From a virus: DNA of 63,263 bases. Shown here piece by piece: positions 50,101 through 56,950 of the stretch. Numbering within the stretch: position 1 is the first letter of the stretch; each line of letters begins with the position of its first letter. The DNA lies in the IMG/VR virus record IMGVR_UViG_3300025853_000078, positions 1 to 63,263 of that record. The stretch is one strand, 5' to 3'. The position numbers and the translations under genes were made by a program. The notes under the pieces are model-generated. The model was given only the letters and a program-made list of their open reading frames with translations, did no database searches and had not been told where the DNA came from.

Positions 50101-52789
50101 TGCAGCAGCTATTAAAGTATTGGAAATTAATCAAGAATATTCTATATTAAGAAGAGATAATCTTACTGATATATTAGTTTCTAAGTCTAATAGAATGAGA
50201 GATTGGTATAGGGATGAATATGAAAAAGAATTTTATGCAGAAGTAGGAGGTTATTCAAATGCTAAAAAAGAATTTGGAAAAGAACTACAAGATAAAAAAC
50301 AAGATTATATAGCAGAAAAATTAGCAGAAAATTCAGATTTAATACAAAGAGCTGAAAGAAATTATATAAGAGATATACTTAAGGCAGCACCTAAAGATAT
50401 TGAAGGTGGGATATTTGCTCAATACGCTGTTGATCCTAGAAGTTTAGATGATGCTCTAATACAGACAGCTGTAGAATTATTAGATAATGCTGATTATGAG
50501 GCAATGAGGAGATTCTTAGATGAAAGAAATTCATCATTAGATGTATATGAAGAATATTATCAATGGAAAGGTAAGCCATCTGACCAAACAGTTTTATATG
50601 ATGGAATTATTGAAAAAGTAGACGGTAAAGAAACTAACCATATAGTTGGTAAATTCTTATCTTCATTTAAAGATGCTGTTAGACAATTTTACGAAGATAA
50701 TCCAGATGCAACTAAAGCAGAAATTAAAAAGTTTTATATGGATACTAAAGGGGATTATATAAATCCTCAATGGGTCCAATTAGAAAAACTTAGAGAATCC
50801 CATCCTAATGGAGATCATCCAAAATTAAGAATGTATGATTATCTTATGACTAAATTTAAGGAAAAGGATAGTATGGTTAATCCTGGTCAAAGATTAAACA
50901 TAGATGTAGATAAATACCATCCTACTTTTAAATTACCTTCTATAGAGAAAACTGCTATGGAAAGTATGTATGAACAAGGATTATTTACTTCAGTTAAGCA
51001 ATCAATAAGAAGAGGTACTAAAAGAACTACTGAGGATATAGAATTTGGAGATGTTCCAGAAATGTCTGTTAACTTTAAAAATGTACTAATTAATGAGGCT
51101 GGTAAAGAGAATCAGCACATACCTGTTTATTATAGAGGTAATATAGAAAACATTAATAAACAATCTTTTGATTTAATGGGTATTCATTTAATGGATCATC
51201 ATCAATTAATAAATTATCAAGAAAAGAATAAAGTTGGTTCTACATTAGAGTTAATGGCAGAACAAGCTGGAGAAAGAGAAGTAAATAGAAGAGAAAATGG
51301 TAAACTACTTATTAATCCTTTAGGTACAAGAGATTTAACACCTGTTCCAAAAGCAGGTATTGAGTCTAGTTCGTATAAAGCTTTGCATTCTATAATACAA
51401 GATAGATTATATGGAATATCTTCTATACCTATTGGTAACATAGGGGGCACTAATCTAAATAAAGTTGGAGATGGTTTAATGGCTTGGACAGGTCATACAC
51501 TGCTTATTATGAATAAAATGGCTGCAGGAGTAAACATATTACAAGGTAAATATCAAAACTTCTTAGAAGGTGCTGGTGGTACAATATATAATAGAAAAAA
51601 TCTAAGAGTAGCTGAAAAATTAGTAGCTAAAGATTCTGTTCATATGGGTGCTGATTGGGGTAGAAATAGACCAAAAGCAATTACTAACTTATTAATTGAA
51701 CTATTTGATGCTCAAAGTGATTTTTCAGGATTGAAATATAGATTATCTGAAGATAATAAATTAAAAAGATTAGTTAGTTCTTCAACTGGACATATACTTA
51801 ATCATGCTGGTGAGAATTATATTCAATCTACTTTAATGTATGCTATATTAGATGCAACAAAGGTTAAAGATGCAGCAGGAAATAAAATACCATTACATGA
51901 AGCATATGAAAGACAGTATAAAACTAAAGATGGGAATTGGCTATCAGAAAAAGAAAAATCCAATTTATCTGATTCTAGTATATTAACAGAAAATGTTAGA
52001 TTGGCAGTTAAAGAAGGTATAGAGATATCAAGAGATTTTGAAAAAGATATATCTAGAAAAATAAAACAAACTGTTAAAATACTTCATGGTAATTATGATT
52101 CTAACAATCAAGCTATGGCTCAAAGATATGCAGTGCTTAAATTATCATTTATGTTACGTAAATGGTTAATACCAGGAATGCAAAGAAGATGGAGAGGAGT
52201 TAAATATTCTTTTAAAGATAATGAATCTAGAACTATACATGATGTAGCATATGACCCATTACTAAATAAATCAGTAGAAGGTTATTATTCTACAACTATT
52301 AGGTTCTTATGGAATGCTAAAAAAGAACTCAAAAAATTTGAATTTGGAATAGTATCTGGACAATGGAATAATTTAACTGATGAAGAAAGAGCTAATATTA
52401 GAAAGACTATAATTGATATATCAACAATGATATCTTCTTTAGCAGCAGCTTCTTTCTTAGCTGGACTTGCAGAAGGTGTAGATGATGAGGATAAAGATGT
52501 ATATTATTCACTTGCCTACTTATTTAGAAGACATTATTCAGAATTACGTTTTTATACTTCACCAACTGAAGGAATGAAGATATTATCTTCACCAGCAGCA
52601 TCATTAAGTATGATTCAAAAAACTAGTTCTTTTATTGATCAAGCTTTTACAGCTCCAACTGAAAGATATGTTAAAGGTCCTAAAAAGGGAGATTTAAAAT
52701 TATATCATCAAGGGGCTAAATTAACTCCAGTTTTAAGTCAAACTGAAAGAAATATTAAAGATATCTATGATTGGTTAGAAAGAAATTAA
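47138..52789 (+). CDS. giant virion protein with nucleotidyltransferase and zincin domains
   Basis: This 1,883-residue protein is the last of the late block. Residues about 265-490 contain a nucleotidyltransferase-like core: Gly282-Ser283 in VLTGSLALRKAG and Asp302/Asp304 in HDLDFVVP. Residues about 690-790 contain a zincin protease core, HEFGH at 720-724, with a downstream DKEILTTA Glu as the likely third ligand. The central 900 residues are charged helix. The C-terminus has one hydrophobic stretch (MISSLAAASFLAGLAEG) and a typical tail (LTPVLSQTERNI). The zincin may mature the giant proteins or act on a host target; the nucleotidyltransferase substrate is unknown. It starts six bases after the hydrolase gene. 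Confidence 0.6.
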   Translation: MALTCPNINLPEWKQLEANHPDLAYFYWDKYDGEIPSDLLKETPDVLNKKLKEGFLKDWNVEVADYDSIKDALGHDSTQMIDLLSKFIALEKGESLDKSTAFFAFRMLGKQNNKVISELRYRVNAWDKYKEKFDFYKKELFNQTGFIKNRKDWINAVRDKVIVDYLAETIVEYDKNPIEFENVTDRKWTQEDFTFFAKLARAIRNFFQKLGVIQNSKEESQKIAKNIVTQIAHEVLTQEYDILNYELEEGQVQKYYENTIASDKKAKEIVEYHQDNGMVLTGSLALRKAGTVYRTLEENLHDLDFVVPFETSDAPVNQEILREIKKRQGGNLQASGKKTLEIIEDLHWFSNFKSQYPSYQLLQGFYGSEHGSYESFTVTGVVDGEFYESNGTHEVTNNDGTTTNIKHEKGDWIEGTGYIVDHFVRLEPNQEEHENYFKLWKEIMIAKLKMNRAKDLTDFKNFVPFTKSKDSYNFYYKDWVFQTGKNDKAAEKEEDVVYYHKQPEFAITEDEFKLNLRRIVYRDVVKSKGWVSKNKKIQGKRAIKHVYKNASLSAMKDPEARRNAVIYHYNSLSTMNKRFNNGEQPFIITKLSSTFVTSNNQRIEIPNYTVEFNDDYLDVEWEKAKSSQVNLPLNDKSEAQLNIDFGKDFKQKATPIDTGFDTVEDLNDKINILKKSLPMADVSFNGDLSKNVYGRLITKKGESPVVEINPRYNKRDTAIHEFGHLYIDLLGGMNNNFIKRGRRLLEGSDVEFEVTAAYPELSGEMLDKEILTTATGREGADLYDLKKQSPFKAWIKIFLNKIKLALNLRGNVALELAQQMLNNKVNKSQLNSSLNDVIQNSKTNGYEEYASKEDNLVSDMAIKILDRIKILQSKYKKTNNEKFKKQIEKLVKILDTNRDAKGIIRYTEETIARSASIVSRMNKIRLDDESSPIEKAEDIRQLGIYLKSFSLIPDVKELYLEIRKNPSTPEEKELVRLMENAETEEKLNAAAIKVLEINQEYSILRRDNLTDILVSKSNRMRDWYRDEYEKEFYAEVGGYSNAKKEFGKELQDKKQDYIAEKLAENSDLIQRAERNYIRDILKAAPKDIEGGIFAQYAVDPRSLDDALIQTAVELLDNADYEAMRRFLDERNSSLDVYEEYYQWKGKPSDQTVLYDGIIEKVDGKETNHIVGKFLSSFKDAVRQFYEDNPDATKAEIKKFYMDTKGDYINPQWVQLEKLRESHPNGDHPKLRMYDYLMTKFKEKDSMVNPGQRLNIDVDKYHPTFKLPSIEKTAMESMYEQGLFTSVKQSIRRGTKRTTEDIEFGDVPEMSVNFKNVLINEAGKENQHIPVYYRGNIENINKQSFDLMGIHLMDHHQLINYQEKNKVGSTLELMAEQAGEREVNRRENGKLLINPLGTRDLTPVPKAGIESSSYKALHSIIQDRLYGISSIPIGNIGGTNLNKVGDGLMAWTGHTLLIMNKMAAGVNILQGKYQNFLEGAGGTIYNRKNLRVAEKLVAKDSVHMGADWGRNRPKAITNLLIELFDAQSDFSGLKYRLSEDNKLKRLVSSSTGHILNHAGENYIQSTLMYAILDATKVKDAAGNKIPLHEAYERQYKTKDGNWLSEKEKSNLSDSSILTENVRLAVKEGIEISRDFEKDISRKIKQTVKILHGNYDSNNQAMAQRYAVLKLSFMLRKWLIPGMQRRWRGVKYSFKDNESRTIHDVAYDPLLNKSVEGYYSTTIRFLWNAKKELKKFEFGIVSGQWNNLTDEERANIRKTIIDISTMISSLAAASFLAGLAEGVDDEDKDVYYSLAYLFRRHYSELRFYTSPTEGMKILSSPAASLSMIQKTSSFIDQAFTAPTERYVKGPKKGDLKLYHQGAKLTPVLSQTERNIKDIYDWLERN

Positions 52790-52796
52790 AAAGTCT

Positions 52797-52842
52797 AAAA
52801 AAAAGAGCTAGAGCTCTAGGGTTTCCCCTAGGCTCTGCTCTT
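52797..52842 (-). terminator. strong leftward intrinsic terminator at the convergence
   Basis: Read on the - strand, AAGAGC-AGAGC-CTAGGG pairs with its complement (17 bp with two single-base bulges), loop GAAA, followed by eight T residues. It ends early transcripts arriving from the right. No T tract follows on the + strand, so it is not an efficient terminator for the late block that stops at 52789. Confidence 0.85.
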
Positions 52843-52989
52843 CCTCCAAATGAACACCACAAACAATACTAATGCTGAGAAGTTAACTATGTTAACAGTA
52901 TCACTGTTTACTAGATTAAGCTCTCTTAATAGTATAGCTATAGAACTAAATAGTATTAGTATTATAGCATATTTTATAACATATTGCAT
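52828..52989 (-). CDS. small two-span membrane protein (53 residues)
   Basis: This short ORF reads MQYVIKYAIILILFSSIAIL at the N-terminus (first membrane span), a polar middle (RELNLVNSDTVN), a second span (IVNFSALVLFVVFIW) and a basic end (RKSRA). The stop codon lies within the terminator stem, which fits the last gene of a leftward operon. No Shine-Dalgarno is visible. Two clean membrane spans with a positive C-terminus are unlikely by chance. Function unknown; a superinfection-exclusion or envelope role is possible but unsupported. Confidence 0.55.
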   Translation of the reverse strand: MQYVIKYAIILILFSSIAILLRELNLVNSDTVNIVNFSALVLFVVFIWRKSRA

Positions 52990-52992
52990 AGC

Positions 52993-53109
52993 TTAGAGGT
53001 GTTGGTTAATCTTAATATTAAATAAGAGTGTAGGTCTTTGTTGAAAAATATAGTATTCATAATTATACAAATCTCTATGGGTGATCTTTGCCCCCAAATT
53101 TTTAACCAT
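52993..53109 (-). CDS. doubtful 38-residue ORF
   Basis: An open frame of 38 codons ends three bases before the start of the 53-residue membrane protein gene. Its start codon falls within an inverted-repeat arm (CTCTATGG / CCATAGAG), and there is no Shine-Dalgarno, so it may be chance within a structured RNA. The product would start MVKNLGAKITHRDL. Listed because the tight spacing to the next ORF is operon-like. Confidence 0.2.
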   Translation of the reverse strand: MVKNLGAKITHRDLYNYEYYIFQQRPTLLFNIKINQHL

Positions 53110-53156
53110 AGAGGGTTGTTTATAAAAAATTGATTAATTATTGCCTACACTCTTTT
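53022..53156. repeat. nested inverted-repeat element at the convergence
   Basis: Outer arms GAGTGTAGG (53026-53034) and CCTACACTC (53144-53152) extend by A-T pairs into AATAA/TTTATT. Inner arms CTCTATGG (53073-53080) and CCATAGAG (53106-53113) sit near the centre, around a C-rich loop (GCCCCC). On the + strand the outer stem is followed by TTTTATTT, so it could stop late transcripts that pass 52789. On either strand it would fold into a long rod. The gap 52790-53158 is otherwise occupied by the leftward terminator and small ORFs. Confidence 0.6.
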
Positions 53157-53158
53157 AT

Positions 53159-53821
53159 TTATAATGTTGTTTCTTTTAATATTATAGATAATAATCTTGT
53201 TGCTTCTGCTTGAGATTCATCTCTTATTTTATGTAATTCTAATATTTTTAAATATTTATTATCACCTAAAAATCCAGATTTAATAATTTTGTATCTATCC
53301 TCATAATCTTTATATCCTTTAATTGATACTAATGCATTTTCTCTAAGATTATGATATACTGTTTGCCTAGCCCTGCAATCTAAGAATTTATAAAGTCTTA
53401 TCATATTACTGTCAGGTCTATTTTTACCATATTCCTGCTTGTCAGTTCTTATAGTAGGATATTTAATTATTAATACATTACAAAATATTAATCTAGCTAA
53501 TGGGTCATAATTAGGTTTATTTTTACTTATACATGGATCTAAATTAAGAGTTATCATTATTTCTCTAAGATTCTTCATATCCTCATCAATCTCATATACA
53601 ACTTCTGGAGTTTTTTCAAGTTTTGCTTCTTTAACAAAGTTATCCCAACCACCAAATTGTTTCAATATTGTATATGGAGTACCTAACTTGGCTTTAACAA
53701 ATTCTGTTTGTAAAGGAATTTTACCAGAAGTTTGTCTAAGAACTTTAAGTTTCATTATATATTCAGATTTTATCGGGGATACTTTTCTACTTTTTTTAAC
53801 TTTTTCTGTGTACTTTTTCAT
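53159..53821 (-). CDS. DNA-binding protein with HNH-associated-type repeat
   Basis: I choose the start at 53821 (MKKYTEK), because AAGGAAG lies seven bases before it; a longer frame exists upstream but lacks such a site. The product is 220 residues. Residues about 28-68 follow the homing-endonuclease-associated repeat pattern (G.IP....F.....GTP.tIl..FGgWdnFv.ea.L; here GKIPLQTEF, then TPYTILKQFGGWDNF). No HNH catalytic residues are present. The rest is helical and basic. It probably binds DNA as a phage regulator; the target is unknown. Confidence 0.5.
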   Translation of the reverse strand: MKKYTEKVKKSRKVSPIKSEYIMKLKVLRQTSGKIPLQTEFVKAKLGTPYTILKQFGGWDNFVKEAKLEKTPEVVYEIDEDMKNLREIMITLNLDPCISKNKPNYDPLARLIFCNVLIIKYPTIRTDKQEYGKNRPDSNMIRLYKFLDCRARQTVYHNLRENALVSIKGYKDYEDRYKIIKSGFLGDNKYLKILELHKIRDESQAEATRLLSIILKETTL

Positions 53822-53838
53822 AATTAGTCTTCCTTGTT

Positions 53839-54021
53839 TTATTTTACTCCAATATAATGATGGTCTTGTAACCAAGAATTTCCATCTTTATCTCTAACAA
53901 TAAAATCATATTGTCTTTTATGTTTTTCTAATTCCTTTTCAGTTTTAGTTAATGATATAGGGTTTATTATTACATCTACGTTTTTTATTTTATCATAATG
54001 CGTTGCTTCCCAATTACTCAT
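53839..54021 (-). CDS. small unknown early protein (60 residues)
   Basis: The start at 54021 (MSNWEATHYD) is preferred over one 66 bases upstream: AAGAGG precedes it at good distance, and ATGAGTAA overlaps the stop of the neighbouring 47-residue ORF. The product is charged, with a helix (TKTEKELEKHKRQYDFIV) and a short C-terminal beta hairpin (DGNSWLQDHHYIG). No family recognised. Confidence 0.5.
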   Translation of the reverse strand: MSNWEATHYDKIKNVDVIINPISLTKTEKELEKHKRQYDFIVRDKDGNSWLQDHHYIGVK

Positions 54022-54157
54022 AATTAATCCTCTTATTTTTGCTTTTAAACTTTTTATATCCACCTTTTTCATAGTACCAAGTATCAATAGACTCTACTGC
54101 CACTCTAATTACTACAAATGATATAAGCATAATCATTGTAATTAATATTATCTCCAT
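54014..54157 (-). CDS. small single-span membrane protein (47 residues)
   Basis: This gene is supported by a consensus Shine-Dalgarno AAGGAGG eight bases before its ATG. The product has an N-terminal membrane span (MEIILITMIMLISFVVIRVA) followed by a Tyr/Lys-rich, strongly basic tail (WYYEKGGYKKFKSKNKR). It overlaps the next gene by eight bases. Topology would put the basic tail in the cytoplasm. Function unknown. Confidence 0.65.
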   Translation of the reverse strand: MEIILITMIMLISFVVIRVAVESIDTWYYEKGGYKKFKSKNKRINYE

Positions 54158-54159
54158 AA

Positions 54160-54405
54160 TTAATCCTCCTTATTTATTAAATCAACATTTTCATAAGCTT
54201 CAATCCAAACAGTAGCACCACAACTAAGAGGTTTGTCTGGAGAATAAATTACTTTTGCAGCTTCTTCTCCATCTTTACCATATATTATAGCTTCGTGAGC
54301 ATAATTATTAGACTTATAAGTTTTACAAGTTAAAACAGGCTCAGTAATTCCATTCTTTTTATTAGACTTGATTTTATGTTGATTAACATGAATTATTTTC
54401 TTCAT
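54160..54405 (-). CDS. conserved small phage protein, unknown function
   Basis: This 81-residue beta-rich protein has a recognisable pattern that I have seen in many tailed phages: an IIHVNQHKIKSNKK opening, a PVLTCKTYKSNNYAHEAII strand and VIYSPDKPLSCGATVWIEA near the end. No function is known to me. Its ATG directly follows the stop of the glycosylase gene (TAAATG), so translation is by re-initiation. Confidence 0.65.
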   Translation of the reverse strand: MKKIIHVNQHKIKSNKKNGITEPVLTCKTYKSNNYAHEAIIYGKDGEEAAKVIYSPDKPLSCGATVWIEAYENVDLINKED

Positions 54406-55098
54406 TTACCATTTTATTATATAGTTTTCTGGGTTTTCATCAATCCCTTTAGCTATTTCTGTTAAACATTCATTAATTTTAGTGAAAGGTTTACTTTTCA
54501 ACCATTCTTTATTTTTAGGATGTGGAGATTTAATAACTAAATTACTTTTATACTTATTAAATATTTTACTATATTCATATGCTTGTTCTCCACAACATAA
54601 GTATACAATACCTACCTTCTCTTCAGATAACTTTTCAAATAAGTGTTTAGTAAATTTTCTCCATTGTTTTATATGTGAATTAGGTTTACCTTCTTCTATA
54701 GTTAATGTTGTATTTAATAATAACACTCCTTGTTTAGCCCAATCCTTTAATGAATAATCAAATAATAAATCTAAACCTGCTATATCATTTTCATATTCCT
54801 TATGAATATTTACCATATCTACAGGTATAGGACCACCACCTCCATAAGCTAATGCTAAACCAGTGGCTTGATTAACTTTTGGATAAGGTTCTCTACTGAT
54901 AATTACAACTTTTAAAGTATCTAATGGACACTCTCTGAAGGCTCTGAAGATGTCTTCTTTGTCTGGGAATACTCTTGTATCAAAAGAGCTTCTTCTATCC
55001 TTTAAAAACCTTCCTAGACGTTTAAAATAGTCAGATTGAATACAATCTTTCATTAAGTTATACCAATCCTCTCCCATTTGTTTTTTCAATTCACTCAT
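54406..55098 (-). CDS. uracil-DNA glycosylase family protein, altered active site
   Basis: This 230-residue protein has the family-1 uracil-DNA glycosylase fold, which excises uracil from DNA. Motif A reads SREPYP (residues 68-73) where cellular enzymes have GQDPYH. The catalytic Asp is replaced by Glu70, and His by Pro, the latter as in poxvirus D4. The downstream NQATGLALAYG, GVLLLNTTLT (Asn129) and SPHP (His193, corresponding to the HPSP motif) are kept. It may be a slow glycosylase, a binding protein for uracil DNA or a non-catalytic processivity factor as D4 is. It overlaps its neighbour by eight bases. Confidence 0.75.
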   Translation of the reverse strand: MSELKKQMGEDWYNLMKDCIQSDYFKRLGRFLKDRRSSFDTRVFPDKEDIFRAFRECPLDTLKVVIISREPYPKVNQATGLALAYGGGGPIPVDMVNIHKEYENDIAGLDLLFDYSLKDWAKQGVLLLNTTLTIEEGKPNSHIKQWRKFTKHLFEKLSEEKVGIVYLCCGEQAYEYSKIFNKYKSNLVIKSPHPKNKEWLKSKPFTKINECLTEIAKGIDENPENYIIKW

Positions 55099-55282
55099 CT
55101 TCCTTATATATAACTTTTTTTATTTCATAATGAAGGATTCCCATACCTTCCATATGTTCTTTTATACTCCTCTTTAAACTATCAAGTGAATTTCTTTCTG
55201 AAAAGATTGTTTTGAAACCTTGACTATCTTTAAAGTAAGCACCGTATCCTCTAAATGATTTTTCAATTTTTACTATAATCAA
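55091..55282 (-). CDS. small HicB-like protein
   Basis: This 63-residue protein starts with TTG at 55282, supported by AAGGAGG five bases upstream, one of the best Shine-Dalgarno sites in the window. The pattern (VKIEKSFRGYGAYFKDSQGF, then a LDSLKRSIKEHM helix) resembles the beta-strand/helix core of HicB antitoxins, in which a 'gY.A.fpDl.G..t' stretch precedes a helix. No HicA partner is visible, so an antitoxin role is unsupported; the fold is suggestive only. Confidence 0.4.
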   Translation of the reverse strand: MIIVKIEKSFRGYGAYFKDSQGFKTIFSERNSLDSLKRSIKEHMEGMGILHYEIKKVIYKEDE

Positions 55283-55297
55283 AATTTCCTCCTTTTT

Positions 55298-55561
55298 TTA
55301 TAAGTCCATTGGTCTACACCAGCGTTCAAATTTATAATTAGGTATCTCAACATCTGTTGTTTCATACCCATCTCTTTTATATGCTTTCATAGTAACATTA
55401 TCAACCCACTGCATCTGTCTTTCTCCATCAACTTCTATCCAAGCCCACTTCTTATTGCATATAGGTTTTGGTTCAGGGCTTGGTTCTATACCAAAAAGAT
55501 ACTTTTCTTGTTGAGCTGCATATTCTTCCATATATTTCTTTTCTTCTTTACTTACCCACAT
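55298..55561 (-). CDS. unknown early protein (87 residues)
   Basis: This small charged protein is rich in Trp, Tyr and Glu. Its N-terminal half is helical (KEEKKYMEEYAAQQEKY). The middle has proline repeats (EPSPEPKPIC), and the C-terminal half is beta-rich (WAWIEVDGERQMQWV). It follows the stop of the upstream gene by two bases, so it is probably co-translated with it. No family recognised. Confidence 0.45.
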   Translation of the reverse strand: MWVSKEEKKYMEEYAAQQEKYLFGIEPSPEPKPICNKKWAWIEVDGERQMQWVDNVTMKAYKRDGYETTDVEIPNYKFERWCRPMDL

Positions 55562-55563
55562 AT

Positions 55564-55917
55564 CTAATCTGTTTTTTCGGTATTATCAATAAATTTTCTA
55601 AGATAGTCTATAGGGTTATCACATATAACCATTTGCATTAAATGTAGTTCAACATCGTGATAATAACTATTATCATATACTTGCCCTGTTAATGGTTTTG
55701 GTTTAAGCCCTGTAAAAAAAGCTTTAGCAAAGTCGTGAGAGAATAATAGATTATAACAATCATACGTATCAAGCATAGCCCAACTATCCTTTCTAACATC
55801 ATCAAACATAACATCACCCACCATTCTGTTAAAGGTGTAGTAATTCACATCCTTTGTTTTAAGACCATTATCTATAGCTATCTCAATAGCTTTCTGTAGT
55901 ACTTCTTTATCTGTCAT
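55564..55917 (-). CDS. conserved phage hypothetical protein (117 residues)
   Basis: This helical protein has an N-terminal helix (EVLQKAIEIAIDNG) and a motif found in many phage hypothetical proteins of this size (YNLLFSHDFAKAFFTG). It overlaps the previous gene by 11 bases. The motif is familiar from phages of many hosts without an assigned role. No metal site or membrane segment is seen. Confidence 0.55.
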   Translation of the reverse strand: MTDKEVLQKAIEIAIDNGLKTKDVNYYTFNRMVGDVMFDDVRKDSWAMLDTYDCYNLLFSHDFAKAFFTGLKPKPLTGQVYDNSYYHDVELHLMQMVICDNPIDYLRKFIDNTEKTD

Positions 55918-56404
55918 TTTTAACCTTTTTTAATTCTGATTCTTTAATTTTTTTAATTTCACAATCAACTAATACTTTAACCATCCAACAACCTTCCTCA
56001 TAATCAAGCTCTCTACAAACATACTCTCCTTTGATTGAAGAAATAAATATCAACATTCCACTTGTATCTTTACCAAGATGTTTATCCAATGTATCTAGTT
56101 CCCACTCAACCTTGTCCCCCTTCTTGAACTTAGCTTTTTGCTTGCCTATCTCTAAGTCTAATAGTTTTCTGTCAATCTTCTTTTGCTTATCTTTAACTCC
56201 ATTTAAAAACATTTTCCTTTTAGACTCTTCTGACTCTATTTTTTGACAGGTTTCTTTTGCGTATTTAACTGTAAAGTTCTCCTGTATCATTATCTCAACA
56301 TCTCCTCTCGTGAGCTGTTTGTTTTTATTACTTCCTATAACTACAGTAAACATAATGTTTATAAATATACTTACTCCTGTTAGAATTACTAATATTGTTA
56401 TCAT
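55907..56404 (-). CDS. membrane-anchored protein with cytosolic beta domain
   Basis: This 165-residue protein has one N-terminal membrane segment (ILVILTGVSIFINIMFTVVIG), a long Lys/Glu coiled-coil-like stalk (residues 30-90) and a C-terminal SH3-like region beginning KFKKGDKVEWELDTL. No Shine-Dalgarno precedes it. The plan suggests a protein held at the inner membrane; function unknown. Confidence 0.5.
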   Translation of the reverse strand: MITILVILTGVSIFINIMFTVVIGSNKNKQLTRGDVEIMIQENFTVKYAKETCQKIESEESKRKMFLNGVKDKQKKIDRKLLDLEIGKQKAKFKKGDKVEWELDTLDKHLGKDTSGMLIFISSIKGEYVCRELDYEEGCWMVKVLVDCEIKKIKESELKKVKNDR

Positions 56405-56410
56405 GATTTC

Positions 56411-56641
56411 TTATTTTTTAATTTTATAACTTTGTGATCTATATTCATTAACTTTATTAAGAATTTCATCTCTAGTATAAATACCTTCATCAAAACTTAC
56501 TCTTAGGTTAGCTGTAGTATCACTATATCTTACTTCAAGATTTTTTATCTTTGGAAATTCATATTTAATTATATCATATAAAATATTTTCAGTTTTTGTA
56601 ACAAAATCTTTTTTCATATATTCTTCTATTTCATCTTTCAT
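56411..56641 (-). CDS. small unknown early protein (76 residues)
   Basis: The start is fixed by AAGGAGG seven bases before ATG; that site is part of the codons of the upstream gene's end, so the two overlap by four bases (ATGA). The product is helix-strand-strand-helix, charged (KKDFVTKTENILYDIIKYE, then LEVRYSDTTANLRVSFD). The pattern looks like a compact alpha/beta fold. No family recognised. Confidence 0.5.
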   Translation of the reverse strand: MKDEIEEYMKKDFVTKTENILYDIIKYEFPKIKNLEVRYSDTTANLRVSFDEGIYTRDEILNKVNEYRSQSYKIKK

Positions 56642-56835
56642 GACATATCCTCCTTATAACATTCTCTACAGAATAAAAGTGTCTTACCTTCAATCTTAGC
56701 AGGTTTTAAATACTCCTTAAACTCCTTGCTTCCACATTCATCACATTTAACACCTGTTTGTTCAAGCATTTGATGATACATTTCTTCATTTAATTGATTG
56801 AGTCTTTCTGCGTTATTTTCTTCATCTGTTATCAT
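56638..56835 (-). CDS. small zinc-ribbon protein
   Basis: I choose the ATG at 56835 (MITDEENN), giving 65 residues, because the earlier ATG falls just beside a hairpin arm in the intergenic element. An acidic helix (NAERLNQLNEEMYHQM) is followed by a four-cysteine site, CDECG, then CRECY at about 26 residues' distance, a DksA/TraR-like or rubredoxin-like zinc ribbon. It could bind RNA polymerase or nucleic acid; this is inference from the fold type. Confidence 0.55.
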   Translation of the reverse strand: MITDEENNAERLNQLNEEMYHQMLEQTGVKCDECGSKEFKEYLKPAKIEGKTLLFCRECYKEDMS

Positions 56836-56852
56836 AATTTTAAATGTAATTA

Positions 56853-56941
56853 AAGAGAGGTGCAATTGAGTTTTTATGCTACATTAGGTTTCTCCCTTTC
56901 AGGCGCATTAGCGAGATTTTGCTATTCTATCTTCCTCTCTT
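56853..56941. repeat. intergenic hairpin element
   Basis: AAGAGAGG (56853-56860) pairs with CCTCTCTT (56934-56941) around a loop of 73 bases that contains no ORF. A smaller GCTA / TAGC pairing lies inside. It fills the gap between the 290-residue gene and the zinc-ribbon gene, read leftward as a leader or processing site. It does not fit a tRNA (no T-arm). Confidence 0.5.
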
Positions 56942-56950
56942 ATAAAATTT

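Noticed and set aside
53022-53156. Insertion-sequence or transposon ends (inverted repeats)
   Set aside because: The enclosed 110 bases hold no transposase, there is no flanking target duplication, and the arms are followed by T-rich sequence typical of a transcript end.
55091-55282. HicA-HicB toxin-antitoxin pair
   Set aside because: Only a weak HicB-like pattern is present; no HicA double-stranded-RNA-binding toxin gene is adjacent on either side.
56853-56941. tRNA-like element (8-bp acceptor-like stem, about 89 nt)
   Set aside because: There is no T-arm with a TTC loop, no clear D-arm or anticodon arm, and no CCA-type end.
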